Numbered from the stretch's first letter, positions 49,143 to 61,141 are shown. The stretch is DNA of 64,000 bases from Rhyzopertha dominica (GCA_025024175.1 QCXZ01000137.1:13206001-13270000), one strand, 5' to 3'. Translations and numbers: made by a program. The notes: generated by a model not told the origin, from the letters alone.

Positions 49143-50677
49143 ATTGCACGGGATCTTACGCGTCAAGGCTAAATCCTGCCTCAGCTGAAGTTCGTGCAAA
49201 ACAAAGAGGATGCGAGTGCGAGCGACGGAAGGGGCAACAAAAGCGCGGTCGACAGTAGAACTATAGAACATTTCAACGCACCAAAATAGATCGCGCTAAA
49301 GTTCTAAACATAGAAAATATAAAATAAAATTATGAATAACATTGCAAAATTTTTGCACTTTCATATTTTTTCCTGGTGAAGCACTGCCTCATCTGCCTCA
49401 TGGCAGGAGCCGCCACTGCTACACATCAAGTTGATTCTAATAGGTCTTTGCAAATGTCGATATATTAAAAATGTAAATATTGTGGAATGTCAAATTCGAG
49501 CGTATATAGAAAAAAACAGTAAAACTTTTATTTTCCCGACCATTTTGGAAAATTTCCTGTTAAGATTAAAATTCATCACGAACTATTGAAATTCAAAACG
49601 GCATTTAAAGCTAATTTCAAATTTTAGTTGTGAAAATTTAGAAAGTTATCTGTTGTTTTGTTCAGTACCAAATAAAAATGATTGAAAACGGTTCTTACTT
49701 CTTTTTTGTACTATTAATTACTGATGACTGTTGACATATAGACAAGTAGGTTGTACCTACTTAAGCTGATGTGCACTGTATACATATAGATATAACTTCT
49801 ATAATCACACTCAAAAGAAAATACTATACTATGCAGTACAGAGCATAAAAAACACACATTACTGAGGGCTAAGGGGGTGCATTAGAGATTTTAGGCACAG
49901 TGATTTAATTTGATGTTGAATATTTAATTGTTTAGTGCTTATCATTTTTATATGTTTTGTTTAATTGCTTGTTTTAGTTAGTGTAGATTAGAAAATTCTG
50001 TATTACAGAAAAATAATAAAGCACAATCGAATAAGTACTAGCTTTCCTTTTAATATCTAGGGTTAGCTCTGTATTAATATTAAGACCAAAAAATATGAAT
50101 ATATTTTAACTATCTGCATGTACTTTTTCAAAATTAATAATTTAAAAAATATATCGCTCACGAATTATATCTGCTCATTACATGTACCTCACTGGCACAA
50201 TATTTTACAACTTAAACTTACCAAGCAAATCACATAATTTACCTTCTGAAAAGAACTAACTTTCTATTATTTGTATACCTATATAGGTGTATATATGTTA
50301 GGAAAATGTTGTGCATTTCAACAGTGACTGCTAAAAACGTAAAATTTATGAAATACTTTAGTAAAAAATACTGTATAGTAAAGTATCTGTTTTTATGTTT
50401 CTATCACATCAAATTCTCGCTTATAAAAAATATTTATTTTTTATATATAGGTTAAAAAAAATTATTTCAGTAATGAAATAGCTGTTTGTGATAATATCTT
50501 TTATCAGTGTTAGACTATTATGGTATGAAAGGAAATAAAAGAGCTTTTTCTTCACTTTTTTGTCTCACAATATTAATAATAACAATGTACAATTAAAGAA
50601 CATGAGTAGTAAGGCTTTACAAAAATGATAAATTCAACATCGTCATGAGTTAAGAAGCCTAACCTTAAGAGATTCTT
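49143..50677. other. intergenic spacer upstream of the gene A 3' end
   Basis: AT-rich sequence with no gene or repeat that I can name. Confidence 0.5.
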
Positions 50678-50683
50678 TTTATT
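50678..50683 (-). terminator. polyadenylation signal of FLVCR gene A
   Basis: AATAAA on the minus strand, about 38 nt past the stop codon. Confidence 0.6.
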
Positions 50684-50720
50684 AACTCACAATATTAGTT
50701 AATAATAATTAAAATATCCT

Positions 50721-53700
50721 TCATGTAGAGTTTACATTTTGTTCTGTGGTAGGTACTAGTTCAAAGCCAAGCTTGTCCTTCTGCTCATTAAATGCCGCCT
50801 GTCTCCTCATTTTGTTTGGTATAAATGCAGTTATCACTGTTCCAAAGAAAAGCAGTGCAGCCTGGACTGCTATTGACCAAAATGTCCCTGTCATGGGCAG
50901 TGCCCAACCAGTGAGGAAGGTTAAAGTACCGCCCAGAGTTCTAGTCATCACCAAGAGTATCCCAGTGGCTGTGCTTTCAGGAACTGGATAGGTGAGTTCG
51001 CTTGTCATTTCGAAACCAACACTCCAGTAAGCATTGATGAAAAATCTGGTTAGAAAAATTACAATAAAACTGATATTGTTTTGTTATACATATATATGTT
51101 TTACCCCAGAAGTGTTGATGTGATATAAACTAGTAGTTTGGATTTGAACTCCAAGGAGAACATGAAGGCTGCAGTGGTTAGACAGGTAGCACCATTAGTG
51201 AATAGTGTAATTTCTCTGTAAAACAAATTCATTGAAGGAGTGCAAGTTATAGCAAAGCTGAAATATATTTTTAAGAATTGAAAACTGATCCATTACTCTA
51301 AGAGGTTTTGTTATAATAATCAATCTTCTTTAAAAATTAACTTTAAGTTAAATCCTCTTTATTATTTAGTTCATATATACTTCAACTAACACATTGTCAT
51401 AGTCCATACCAGAATAATAAGGGAATTTTAACAAAATTATTTTGACAGAAGAGCAACCTACATGCAAACAACATACATAATATTAATAAATAATTTAGAA
51501 CTGCACAATTGTAATTACAAAAATCATTTAGAATAGTCAAATCTTGTTCACTAGTAATTTTATAAATGTCTATAATTTCAAAAAAATTTAATTTAGATTA
51601 TTTATTGCATAAATGTAATGAATTTAAATTGTCCAGTGTAGCAGTGTGTTTATTTTATTTTGGTTAGCTAACGAAGAATTTGTTGTTATTGTAACTTTTA
51701 TATTTTTCAAATTGTTTTAAATGTTTCTTACCACTAATTAAAAAAGATCTGCCCATTTGTCCAACATAAACTGAACTGCAATCACTGCATGGAAAACTAT
51801 AAATGCCTGAACATTTAAAACTAAAATTTGGTCTTTATTACGAACAAAACGGGAAAACACTCTGCTAGTGGTAGAAAAAGCAATATATTTAATCCATGAG
51901 ATGAGAATAATTTAGACAGGCTTACTGAAACTTCACCAGCAAACTTAAGAGAAAACCAAACCTTAACTATTTCATCAAAATAAGTGGGAATGAAAGGAAA
52001 TTTTAATTTAGTCAAATATTAAGAGTATAGTTTTTCTATTAAATAATTTGGAAAATTATTATTGAAAGCAATTTGGAGAATTACACACAGTTCTTTTTCG
52101 AAAGCATTAAGTGACAGAGGTATTTTAAAAAGACGGTTAAAAAGTGAACGAAAAACGGCCATTTTATGTGAATAAGGGTGTAAAGAGAAAAAAGAAATAA
52201 TATATTGTCTGTACAAGTGAGTTTTCTAAAATCTTTCGAATGAAAAATAATAAAAAGATACATTACATAAAATTAATAAATCTAAAAAGGAAATTTTATA
52301 ATTAGTTTCGGTTTCAAAACTAAAATTTAAGGAAGCATGTAAAGAATTTATAAAAGTAAGAAAATTATTTTAGAGCATTTTAATTACCTGGCAAAAGACA
52401 CATAACATCTTCTATGTAACGGTACCACAATTTAACATGCGATGAGAAACTATAGTGTTTTTGCAAATATCTTTTTCCAAATCATTCATAAAGAGTTCAG
52501 ATAAAAGTGGAATAAGAGAAGAACCCATAGCTAACCCTTTTGTAAAAATTTTTCTTATTTAAACAGAAAAAAAAATGATCTAACACAAACTCCGTTAAGG
52601 AAAACAAATTGTATTTGTGTAATAAAGGCAAACTACAATTTTGATTAAGTAAGTTATGTAAAATTTTTAAACAATCTTTTGGAGGAATGGAAGGAAATAA
52701 TAATGATTTAGAGGGTAATTCAGGTTATAGTTTTCACACTTTATAAATTCTTTACCTGTTTCTAAAAATTTTAGTTTTGAAACAGAAGATTTCCTTTTAG
52801 ATTTATTAATTTTAAGTAACGAAATTTTGTTAATTTTTAGAAAATCCACTTGTACAAACAATGTTATTTCTTTTTTCTCTTTACACCCTTATTCACATAA
52901 AATAGTTGTTTTTCATTTACTTTTTAACCGTTTTTTTTAAATACTTCTGTCACTAAATGCTTTCGAAAAAGAGCCGGGTGTAATTCTCCAAATTGCATTC
53001 AATAATAATTTTCCAAATTATTTAATAGAAAAACTATACTCTAAATATTTGACTAAATTTAAATTAAATTTTCTTTTAATACCACTTATTTTGATGAAAA
53101 AGTTAAGGTGTGGTTTCCTCTTAAGTTTGTTAGTCAAGTCTCAATAAGTCTGTCTAAATTATTTTCATCTCATGGATTAAATATTGCTTTTTCTACCACG
53201 GGCAGTGTGTTATACCGTTTTGTCTGTAATAAAGACCAAATTTCAGTTTTAAATCATTTATGCATCTATAGTGTTTCATGCAGTGAATGCAATTCAGTTT
53301 CTGTTGGATAAAAAGGCAGATTTTTTTAATTATAGGGGTAAGGAACATTTAAAACAATTCGAAAAGTATAAAAATACAGATATTTTAACAAATTCGTTTG
53401 CTAACCATTTATTGTTAAATAAACACACTGCCACATTGGACAATTTAAATTTGTTACATTTATGCAATAAATAACCAAAATTAAATTTTTTGGAAAGTTC
53501 AGACATTTATAAAATAATTAGTGATCAAAATTTGATTATTCTAAATGATTTTTGTAATTTCAATTGTCCAGTTCTAAATTATTTATTTAATCTAAATAAT
53601 TAATATTATGCGTGTGTTGCTTTTTGATTTGGAGTCAAGTTTACTTGTCTCTAAATTTTTGAAACTGTCCAAATAATTTTGTAAAATTGACCTTATTATT

Positions 53701-55210
53701 CTGGTATTGACGATGACTATGTATTAGTTGAAAGCGCTTTACCTTGAAATAAATAATAAAGAGTATTTAACTTAAAGTTAATTTTCAAAGATCTTTTAGA
53801 ATATTCATATGCCTCTATTATTAAACTATTTGAGTAGAGGGTAATAAACATGAATTACCTTATTTATTTTACTAAACAAACACCATATAGCAATAAGATC
53901 TAAACAATAAGAGGAGCTTATGGAGTGTAATAAAATGTAAAATTTCAACACACAAATGTTAACAAACTTTTGAAAGTGTCATACAAATACATCTAAAATA
54001 AGGTTGTCATAAAAAATTTGTATAAAACTAAATAATCAATAAAATTAGGTCAAAAAGATATAGCTTACTTATATTTACGTGTCTTGTCCAGCAGAACTCC
54101 AAAAATCATGGAACCAGCCATACCAACAACAGTCATCAACAAACCCATAAGACCAGCATCTTTTTCGCTGTTCTAAAACTCAAAAATTCCTTCATCCAAT
54201 CACATGAATATATTTGTGTACTTCCAATTTACCTCAAAATATGATAAGATATACTGGTTCAAATAAGTGGAAACAGCCGCAAAACAAGCTATATTAATGG
54301 AGTAAGCAACCATATGACACCAAAACGGTTTATTTCTTAACAATTTTCTCAAAGTCTTGAAAAATTCCGAATCAGTCATCTTCCCTTTACCGTTACGTTC
54401 TGCAAGTTGTGTTGGACTTGGAGGTAAAGGAGGTTGTTTGGGATAATCTATAATCTCTAGTTTAGAACATTATTCTTTTTATGTTAGAACAAACGCACAA
54501 ACCAAAATTGCAATAGCTATGGGTAGCATGCTCCCTGCTAAAACCCAATTCAAATTGTTCAGATCTCTGCCTATGTCTTCTAATTTGTCATGATTTCTCA
54601 CCATAAGAGGTGGAAGCACAAATCCTATGGCTGTACCAAACTGGATGCCTAGAATTCCTAGAGCACATGCAGTGGACACCTAATAAAAAGTAATGAAACT
54701 ATTCATAAATGGAAATATTTATGAAGAAGCTACCTGATTTGGAGGAAACCATACTGCTGCAATTCTAGGAGGTAAATTGATAATCACTGTTTGAGCAGCT
54801 GCTAAGATGGTCTGGCAAATCAACACTAACCAGAAATTATCAGGGCTTACAGAGAAGATCTTTAATACTGTTGCTAAGCCCGTTCCCAAACCACCAATTA
54901 ATGCAGCTACCCGTAAACCCTTAAAATAGCATTAATGAATAATTTTTTTCTCATTAATGAAAATGAAGCTTACCTTTTTATCTACTATATAAGTAGCTGG
55001 CAGAGTTAGTGGTGGATACAGCAATAAATAAACGATTGACGTCCAATCAACATAAAGTGCACTGACACTGTAATATTTCATCACTATGTTGGTTATTATC
55101 GTATACTGAATCCACTGGAAGGCACTGATTGTGGAATAGCAAAAAAATAAGAATAGTATAATCCATCTTCTCCTATACACCTTAATATCAATTTGCTTTT
55201 CTTCAGTCAT
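50721..55210 (-). CDS. FLVCR: FLVCR-family (SLC49) major facilitator transporter, paralog A
   Basis: Seven coding exons: 55210-54974, 54919-54734, 54679-54499, 54447-54233, 54172-54069, 51215-51105 and 51045-50721 (stop TGA). They total 453 codons with perfect phase agreement (452 aa; human FLVCR1/2 are somewhat longer at both ends). Features: KVYRRRW before TM1, SAFQWIQYTII (Trp33), a TM2 ending PATYIVDKK, LPPRIAAVWFPPNQVS (the usual FGP is FPP here), GTAIGFVLPPLMV, QPPLPPSPTQLAERN in the central loop, NSEKDAGLMG, LDKTRKYKEI, and GFEMTSELTYPVPESTATG near TM10-11. The protein ends in a short polar tail. Substrate choline/ethanolamine or haem is inferred from the family only. Intron 3 is 51 nt with a conserved T/GTGCGTTT donor; intron 5 is swollen to 2.9 kb by Penelope-like copies. 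Confidence 0.93.
51328..52860 (-). mobile_element. Penelope-like element copy (RT to GIY-YIG), minus strand
   Basis: Minus-strand pieces in order: PSIPPKDCLKILHNLLNQN and GLAMGSSLIPLLSELFMNDL (RT 'AMGSPLSP' block, about 52550-52500), then ISFFSLHPYSHKMAVFRSLF (linker) at 52190-52130. A GIY-YIG segment containing SVYVGQMGRSFLIS follows at about 51780-51740. Frameshifts are present, so it is inactive. The end sequence matches the plus-strand partner at 52.86-53.80 kb and the fragments at 20.5 and 22.3 kb. Confidence 0.7.
52860..53800 (+). mobile_element. inverted partner copy of the Penelope-like element
   Basis: This plus-strand copy is an inverted match to 51328-52195. It begins at the TTACACCC-TTATTCACAT block and ends with TTTATTATT...AAGTTAAT shared with the other arm. 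It carries NHLCIYSVSCSECNSVSVG, a damaged GIY-YIG start, then GKEHLKQFEKYKNTD. The RT is missing. Divergence between the arms shows they are not a recent duplication. Confidence 0.7.
53703..53743 (+). ncRNA. hammerhead-ribozyme-like motif of the Penelope-like copy
   Basis: GGTA (53703-53706) and TACC (53740-53743) can pair as stem I. Between them lie TTGACGA (core, with C3 changed to U), an extra U, a hairpin GACTA/TAGTT (stem II), GAAA (53730-53733) and the palindrome GCGC (stem III, as used by dimeric Penelope-type hammerheads), then TT before the cut site. Core order and spacing fit a type I minimal hammerhead. The C3 change and the extra nucleotide make activity doubtful. Confidence 0.4.
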
Positions 55211-55248
55211 AGTTCCCAGTATAAAATAGTTTCAGAATTAAATACAAC

Positions 55249-55445
55249 TAATGATTTATCTTTCTGGTTTCAACAATCATATCTTATGAGGTTATTTGTT
55301 ATCTTCCAATAATGTTTACACTATCATTACAATTTTTTGCTTCTAAAACTTCAAGGATATTGTGTATAATTTTATATGTAACTGTGTTATTATGAACAAG
55401 AACTTTGACTAGTGATAACAAATCATCACTTCGTGACAGCAAGAT
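55249..55445 (-). promoter_or_regulatory. 5' flank of FLVCR gene A with blocks shared with gene B
   Basis: Starts about 40 nt upstream of the ATG. The block 55249-55316 matches gene B's flank (AATGATTTAT, then CAACAATCATATCTTA, then ATAATGTTT). A further TGATAACAA...GACAG block follows near 55408-55440, with AGATAA-type GATA motifs. Confidence 0.45.
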
Positions 55446-55547
55446 AAGTATTTTACTAATTAGTACTCAGCTCTTATCTATAACTTAATAATAAGTTGCA
55501 CTTTAAAACAATTGTCCCAAATCGAAATAAATGTCCTTCCCTTGACG

Positions 55548-56998
55548 CAGTGTTGTTAAGTAATTAACTACAATTGCTTAAAAAAGTAATTGAATTTATT
55601 TTGTTGTAATTGAAACAGTAATTAATTACTTTCTCTACAATTGTAAGTCATTAGTAATTAAATTACCCATTACAGTGATAAAATTACTTCACAATGTGTA
55701 ATTAATTATGATTACAATTACTTTGGGTAGAGTGTAAATAATTATAATTGAAATTACCAAATATGTTAATGTAATTAATTTCAATTACACGCTTCGATGT
55801 AATTTCAAATAATCTATTATATCTACTCTTTGGATTGAACCAGGTAGAAAAAGTTTTAACACAATAGTATTTTATTTGCACCCTTGCTCATACCTATATG
55901 TTTGACAATAGAACATTATAATTTTTATTACACAAAACAAAACTCAAATACTTACATCTAATCGAGCGAAACTAGAATGGTTTGCGCTAAGAAATGCAAT
56001 GTACTTTACCCTACAAGGTGAAATTCACATTTTGACTCTTTCAACCATTCTCTCAAAAAAAAACACTTGCATTCGATTTGTAGTGCAATAAAAGCAACTA
56101 AACTTAAATTAGCTAAATTAGATTTTTCACAAAAATATTTTATAGTTACGAAACCATAGGCTATTAATATGCTTCAGGAAAAAGCCATTATATCTGTAAT
56201 ATGCTTTGCCAACTATTTTTAAATTAATTCACAGTAACGAACAAAAAATTGAAAATTTGAAATTTTGTGCTGAGCTCTGGGATTCAATTATAACAAATAC
56301 TAAAAATGCTTTCCACATATTTTAGATTTCAGTCAGTTATCCAGAAGGCCATACATTTTTTTCTCCTTACTACAGTTTAAACTTAAATGGCTTTATTCTG
56401 ACAAAGATAAAAAAATTATGTTGCAGGTAGAGATTTCGTCATGAGTGAAGTCCAAGAACACTTTTTGCCTTCAAATGATAATAACTAAAGTTTTTACGAT
56501 TCATCTCTAGAGTATATATTATCAAATTTTTGATTATATGGATATTTCAGAGACAGATGATGGCAGTGAAAATGCTTCATGTTAGCTTATCTGGAAGTAA
56601 CAAATTACTATCTGTAAAAGACTATCCTACAATATTTAAGATTTTCAAAAAGTTTAATGTCATATTACCCTCATCCACTCCAATTGAACAAATGTTTAGT
56701 TCCGGTGGTGAAACTGTAAAGCCTAGCTGAAACAATTGGTCAGATGAACAAATTGAAAAACAAAAATTATATGTTTTGTTATCAAAAAAATTAAGTATAG
56801 TATGAACGACGGTATGAGTAACATATTGTTTTAAAACTTTATCCAACTTTCTACCTGACACTGTATCCAGACTAAATGTAATTGGTTATTTAAAATTACA
56901 TCAAATCCTGTAATTGTAATTACATTTAATTACATTAACATATTTTGTAATTTCAATTGTAATTAATTACACATTGTGAAGTAATTTTAACATCACTG
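55548..56998 (+). mobile_element. decayed hAT transposon with terminal inverted repeats
   Basis: The ends CAGTGTTGTTAAGTAATT (left) and CAGTGATGTTAAAATTACTT (right, minus strand) are inverted repeats typical of hAT elements; AT-rich subterminal repeats (TTACAATTG/AATTAATTAC) lie inside both. On the plus strand near 56620-56730 a frame ends YPTIFKIFKKFN, then STPIEQMFSSGGETVK, the C-terminal dimerisation block of hAT transposases (YPxL...PAxSxxxERxFS). The rest of the transposase is scrambled. The flanking octamers agree at only five of eight positions. Confidence 0.7.
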
Positions 56999-57066
56999 CC
57001 TAAAAGAAACATAACCAAAAAATAAAGTTTGTGATTGAAATAAAAATCTAGACAAAATACATTAGC

Positions 57067-57072
57067 TTTATT
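57067..57072 (-). terminator. polyadenylation signal of ADCK1
   Basis: AATAAA on the minus strand about 286 nt past the stop codon; no closer one was seen. Confidence 0.4.
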
Positions 57073-57357
57073 AACAATCTACAGAATATAAATAAATAAT
57101 ACAAATACCTTCCACTTTCCTCACATTGAATCATATTCAATGAATTATATTGCTTTTAAAACAACTGAATAATCACTAGGGTATATAAGTATTAAGTAAT
57201 ATAAAATCTGTATAAAATACTATGTCAATCAATAATTGAATTAATGTCATGTACCATATATTTTGAGACTTCATATAAAAATATGTTCCTTTAAAGCTCT
57301 GTACAACCTGAGTAAAATAAATCAGTACCAACATCATACAACAAATTTTCTCAATAT

Positions 57358-60300
57358 CTAGCTTTCGGCACGCACAACTATACTCTTTCCAACACCAAAC
57401 TTCAAACTCCTTGCAATATTTCCATACACAAGCCCCAAATTCAACATTGTGTAATACACATTTATTTTGAACAACTGCCAATACTGGGCCAACAGTATAC
57501 TGAATTTATCTAGTTTAGATCTGGCATGGTGTAGTTTTTCACCGTACACTGAACGTACACAGCAAGAAGACATTACACGGAAAGCACCCATTCTTTTGTT
57601 CGTCCTTAGGGTGTGTTCGATTCCTCGTATTAGGTCATTTGTTTTAAGTATCAGCAACATTTGACGATTGACACGGTCAAGAATGTCAGATATCTGGGGT
57701 AAAATGTTCGGGAATTCATTTTGGAGAAAGTCCATTTCTCCTCTTGATGGCTGTTTCCTAAATATAAAAGTATGAGCAAGAATACGTAAATTCTCACATT
57801 TTGCTTATTACCTATCTATTCCTTTAAGGATTGAGCTCCATGGTCTTCCTGTTACCATGCAGGCAAACATTCCATATAGATCACCTTCGATACCCAAGTT
57901 TTTACTATGGTACCTCATGGCTTTACGGTTTCTGTCCAAAATACTCAACCACAATTTGGCATATTCAACTCTGAAGTTCTCAGTAAGAGTCTACAGAATA
58001 AATGCATGTACAAACATAATACAAAAAATTACAATCAATCTTACAGCATAAAGGCCATGGTCAAGCAAAATTATATCGCAGTCACCACGCAGAGATTTTT
58101 TTACAAGAATATTGCCAGGATGCGGGTCGCTGTGTACAAAGCCGCTTATGAATATCATCTGAGAATATAATTTGCCTAACTTATCGGAAACTTCGAAGGG
58201 ATCAATCCCATTTTCGTTGATGTACTTTAAATCATTAATTTGGCCTCCTTCAACAAATTCCATTGTCAGTACTCGTGAAGTTGTTAAATCCCACCTGCAG
58301 GAAAACTAATAATTAAAATTAAATTTGTCAGCACATTCTATATCAAAAACCATAAACTTTAAATCAAAATACTACATACTGTACTATTTATTTTATCACA
58401 ACAAATACTGAATCTGCTATTTTTTTTACTAGTGCTGGGTTGTGTACCTATACAGAGATTTGAAATGATATGTGTGAACTCTACAGTCAGGTATGCAGTA
58501 AATTCAGCAAATTTTAAAAAGATACTACGGTTTTTATATACCGTAGGTTATAAACGAAAAATATAAAAAGGAGCCAGTTTAATGAAGTAGTGGAAAGTAA
58601 ATTGGACATAGTTAAAAAAAANAAAAACTGAATTTCGATTATTACATCAATGCAGAATGCTTTTTAACAAATTGGATATTTACTATGTAAGTAAATTTTA
58701 GCTGGCAGAAAGTGGAGCACAGAGTGGATGCAATTAGATCAAATGAGAAAAATGACTTGGCTTCCGAGTAAGCAAATGGCACTAAACACTTTAAGAATAA
58801 CTATGAAATATGGAGCTTAAACATTTTTAAATTAAATGTATAGTCAATTTTGCAATTAATGAAACAACAGTGTTTGCAAATGTGCCAAAATAAAATAACA
58901 GAACCATTCAATCCTCTTTATCTTCATGTTGCCATCAGATGGTGAATAACAAAATTGTTATTAAAGGTATTTAGTCAAACATACTGCTAAGCACCTATAT
59001 GTGTGCCATATGCTGGCTGAAAATCGACTTCCAATAGTGCCCAACAACGATGATGAAAAATGGATAATAACTAGAAAATCTACCCGCAAATAAAATGTTG
59101 TTGCCAACTCTATAACTTAGTTAAGGTATATAAAATCAAATACAATGTTTTTTAAATTGATCCGTCACTGGGATAAATTATTCGGTTATGTGTATCTATA
59201 CTATTTTGGCAATAAGAGTTTGTCGCTCTGTTCAATTTTTTTCAGAATTCGAGGAGAAAATTTTTTTTTATTTTGTGTCTTCTGTGCAGTATTTTGATAA
59301 TATTCAATATTCAAAACGAAATATGAGACTCGTCTCGGGTTTTCAGCACCCTCTTTCTTTTATAACCGCCTACATAAAGAACTGAAAAAAATTATAACGT
59401 TACATTTGAATTTTTTGAGAAATTAAGAAAAGCATGACAATTTTTCAAATGGTGTCCTCTACTGCTGTTTAAATAAATCATATTTGAAGCAGTTTACGAT
59501 AAACCCTAATCTGGTTGGGGTGTTCAAAAGATATACAGCATCTAGAAGTTTCGAGATTATTTTGTCTTGTAGTGTCATTTCCATGACAACCGGAAAAAAA
59601 TGTTGCTTAAAGACCTTTAGATAATAAAAATCATATATTCCACCTACATTTTAGCGCCAAATTCTGGATTTTTAGCATTATTTATAATGTGATGTGAAAT
59701 ACGCCTCCAAGCGGGAAATCTAGGAACTTCAAAATATTTTTAACGAATTTCTGTGGTACGTTTTTATTCAATTTTATTTCTCAAAGCGGAAACATGAGTG
59801 GTTTTTAAGATACAGCCTCTCCATGCCCTTAATGGATCAACCTGTATAGATATAAAAATGTGATGGTAAATATTTAATGCAATTTGTTATTGTTTAAACC
59901 GTTCAAGAAAGATGGGCAATATTTTATGTATTGTATTGAGTATTTCTGAAAATGTACTTATAACTTGTTAGGAATTCAAGAAATTTCTAAGGATTTCCAA
60001 GGATTTTTATGGATTTTCAAGGATTTTCCGGGATTTCTAAGGATTTTCAAGGATTGTGGTGTACACCATTTCTTCTGCAGTTTACCCCTTGATTCCAGAG
60101 CAGCAAAAAAATTATCTTCTTGCCTACACAGGATTCTTCTGTGTATTATCATTTAGTATGTTGGCTCTATAACAAGCCTATGGGATAAATTATAGATGGC
60201 TTCCTTCTTATTAATTAAAAGTGATAATTTAATTTTTATGAATGCAATATAAAAATTCACATATAATTCTAAATTGGAATAACTTTGTTATTAATCTAGT

Positions 60301-61141
60301 AACTACTGCAGAAAGTTACCTCACTTTAGGTACTTGTAGCCACTCATAGTTTTCAAACATCTTTGCTACCTTTTCGGCATTATGACCTTCTTGTTCAAAA
60401 TTTAATTCCTGTGGAATATTCTTCTTTGTTTCGTCGACTAACCACTGGAATTTAAACTCGGGAAACACCCAGCTCATTATTTTAACCAACACCTCCATCG
60501 TCTTCAGATCGACTCGAGAATTACCCTGCACATAAGGATGTTGAACTTTCACAGCCACTACCGATCCGTCACGTAAAGTAGCTTTGTGCACCTGTGCTAA
60601 AGAAGCCGTTCCCAGAGGTTCTTCGTCAAAGGCAGTAAACAATTCAGTTGGCTAAAAGTATAATGTTTGAAACACGAGGCAAAGATCCAGTATCGCACTG
60701 CCTTACTTCTTGTTTTAAGTCTTCTCGCAGAACCTTATATATTTCGCTCATGCTATTTGTTGGTGCACGACTATGCAGGACTTTCATAGTCTGAACATAT
60801 TCTGATGGCAACAAATAATCCAAGGCGGCAATGTGCTGGCCTACTTTAATGTAAACACCTTTATTTGTACAACACAATTCTAACAATTGCTCGGCACTTT
60901 TCTTATGACACTTTGATTTTGCTTCTTTATATTCTAAAGATTGCTTGTCTAAATTGAGTCCGTAAAGTTCAGTTTTGTATATTACCCCAACTTTAAAGAC
61001 AGTAACCGCTGCACGGCCCAACCGAACTATACCTATTGAATTTATCTGGTATTGGTTCGTGTGTAAACTGGCAACAGTTCCTGCAGCAATTCCTCCTACA
61101 AGTGCATATTTGAAAAGACGTCCAAATTTAGCTCGAAACAT
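57358..61141 (-). CDS. ADCK1: ADCK1, aarF-domain (UbiB-type) atypical kinase
   Basis: Five coding exons: 61141-60707, 60651-60320, 58294-58045, 57990-57812 and 57757-57358 (stop TAG). The sum is 532 codons (531 aa; human about 530). In order: a hydrophobic N-terminal segment KYALVGGIAAG (residues 11-21, probable mitochondrial anchor); the UbiB KxGQ motif (K99-Q102 in GVYIKVGQHIAALDYLLP); the Ala-rich loop LGTASLAQVHKA (158-169) in place of a Gly-rich P-loop; the VAVK lysine (K180); MEFVEGGQINDL; the catalytic loop HSDPHPGN (310-317); and DHG (334-336) for DFG. All hallmarks are intact. Members act at the mitochondrial inner membrane; ADCK1 affects cristae and coenzyme Q-linked homeostasis. 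ATG 61141 is the only good start. It diverges from the Girdin gene. Confidence 0.96.
58295..60319 (-). other. intron 2 of ADCK1
   Basis: This 2.0 kb AT-rich intron holds a short tandem repeat (59979-60055). Nothing else can be named. Confidence 0.6.
59979..60055 (+). repeat. short tandem repeat in ADCK1 intron 2
   Basis: Six to seven imperfect copies of an 11-14 bp unit (AAGGATTTTCAAGG-like), in which GGATTT recurs throughout. Confidence 0.75.

Larger units (their letters stand above)
51216..54068 (-). other. intron 5 of FLVCR gene A, filled by an inverted Penelope-like pair
   Basis: Nearly the whole 2.85 kb intron consists of two Penelope-like copies in opposite orientation (listed separately). 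Short host-like margins are 51216-51325 and 53800-54068. Confidence 0.7.

Noticed and set aside
26460..55210. The transporter cluster as viral receptor or viral sequence
   Set aside because: The family name (feline leukaemia virus subgroup C receptor) reflects its discovery; these are ordinary spliced host genes.
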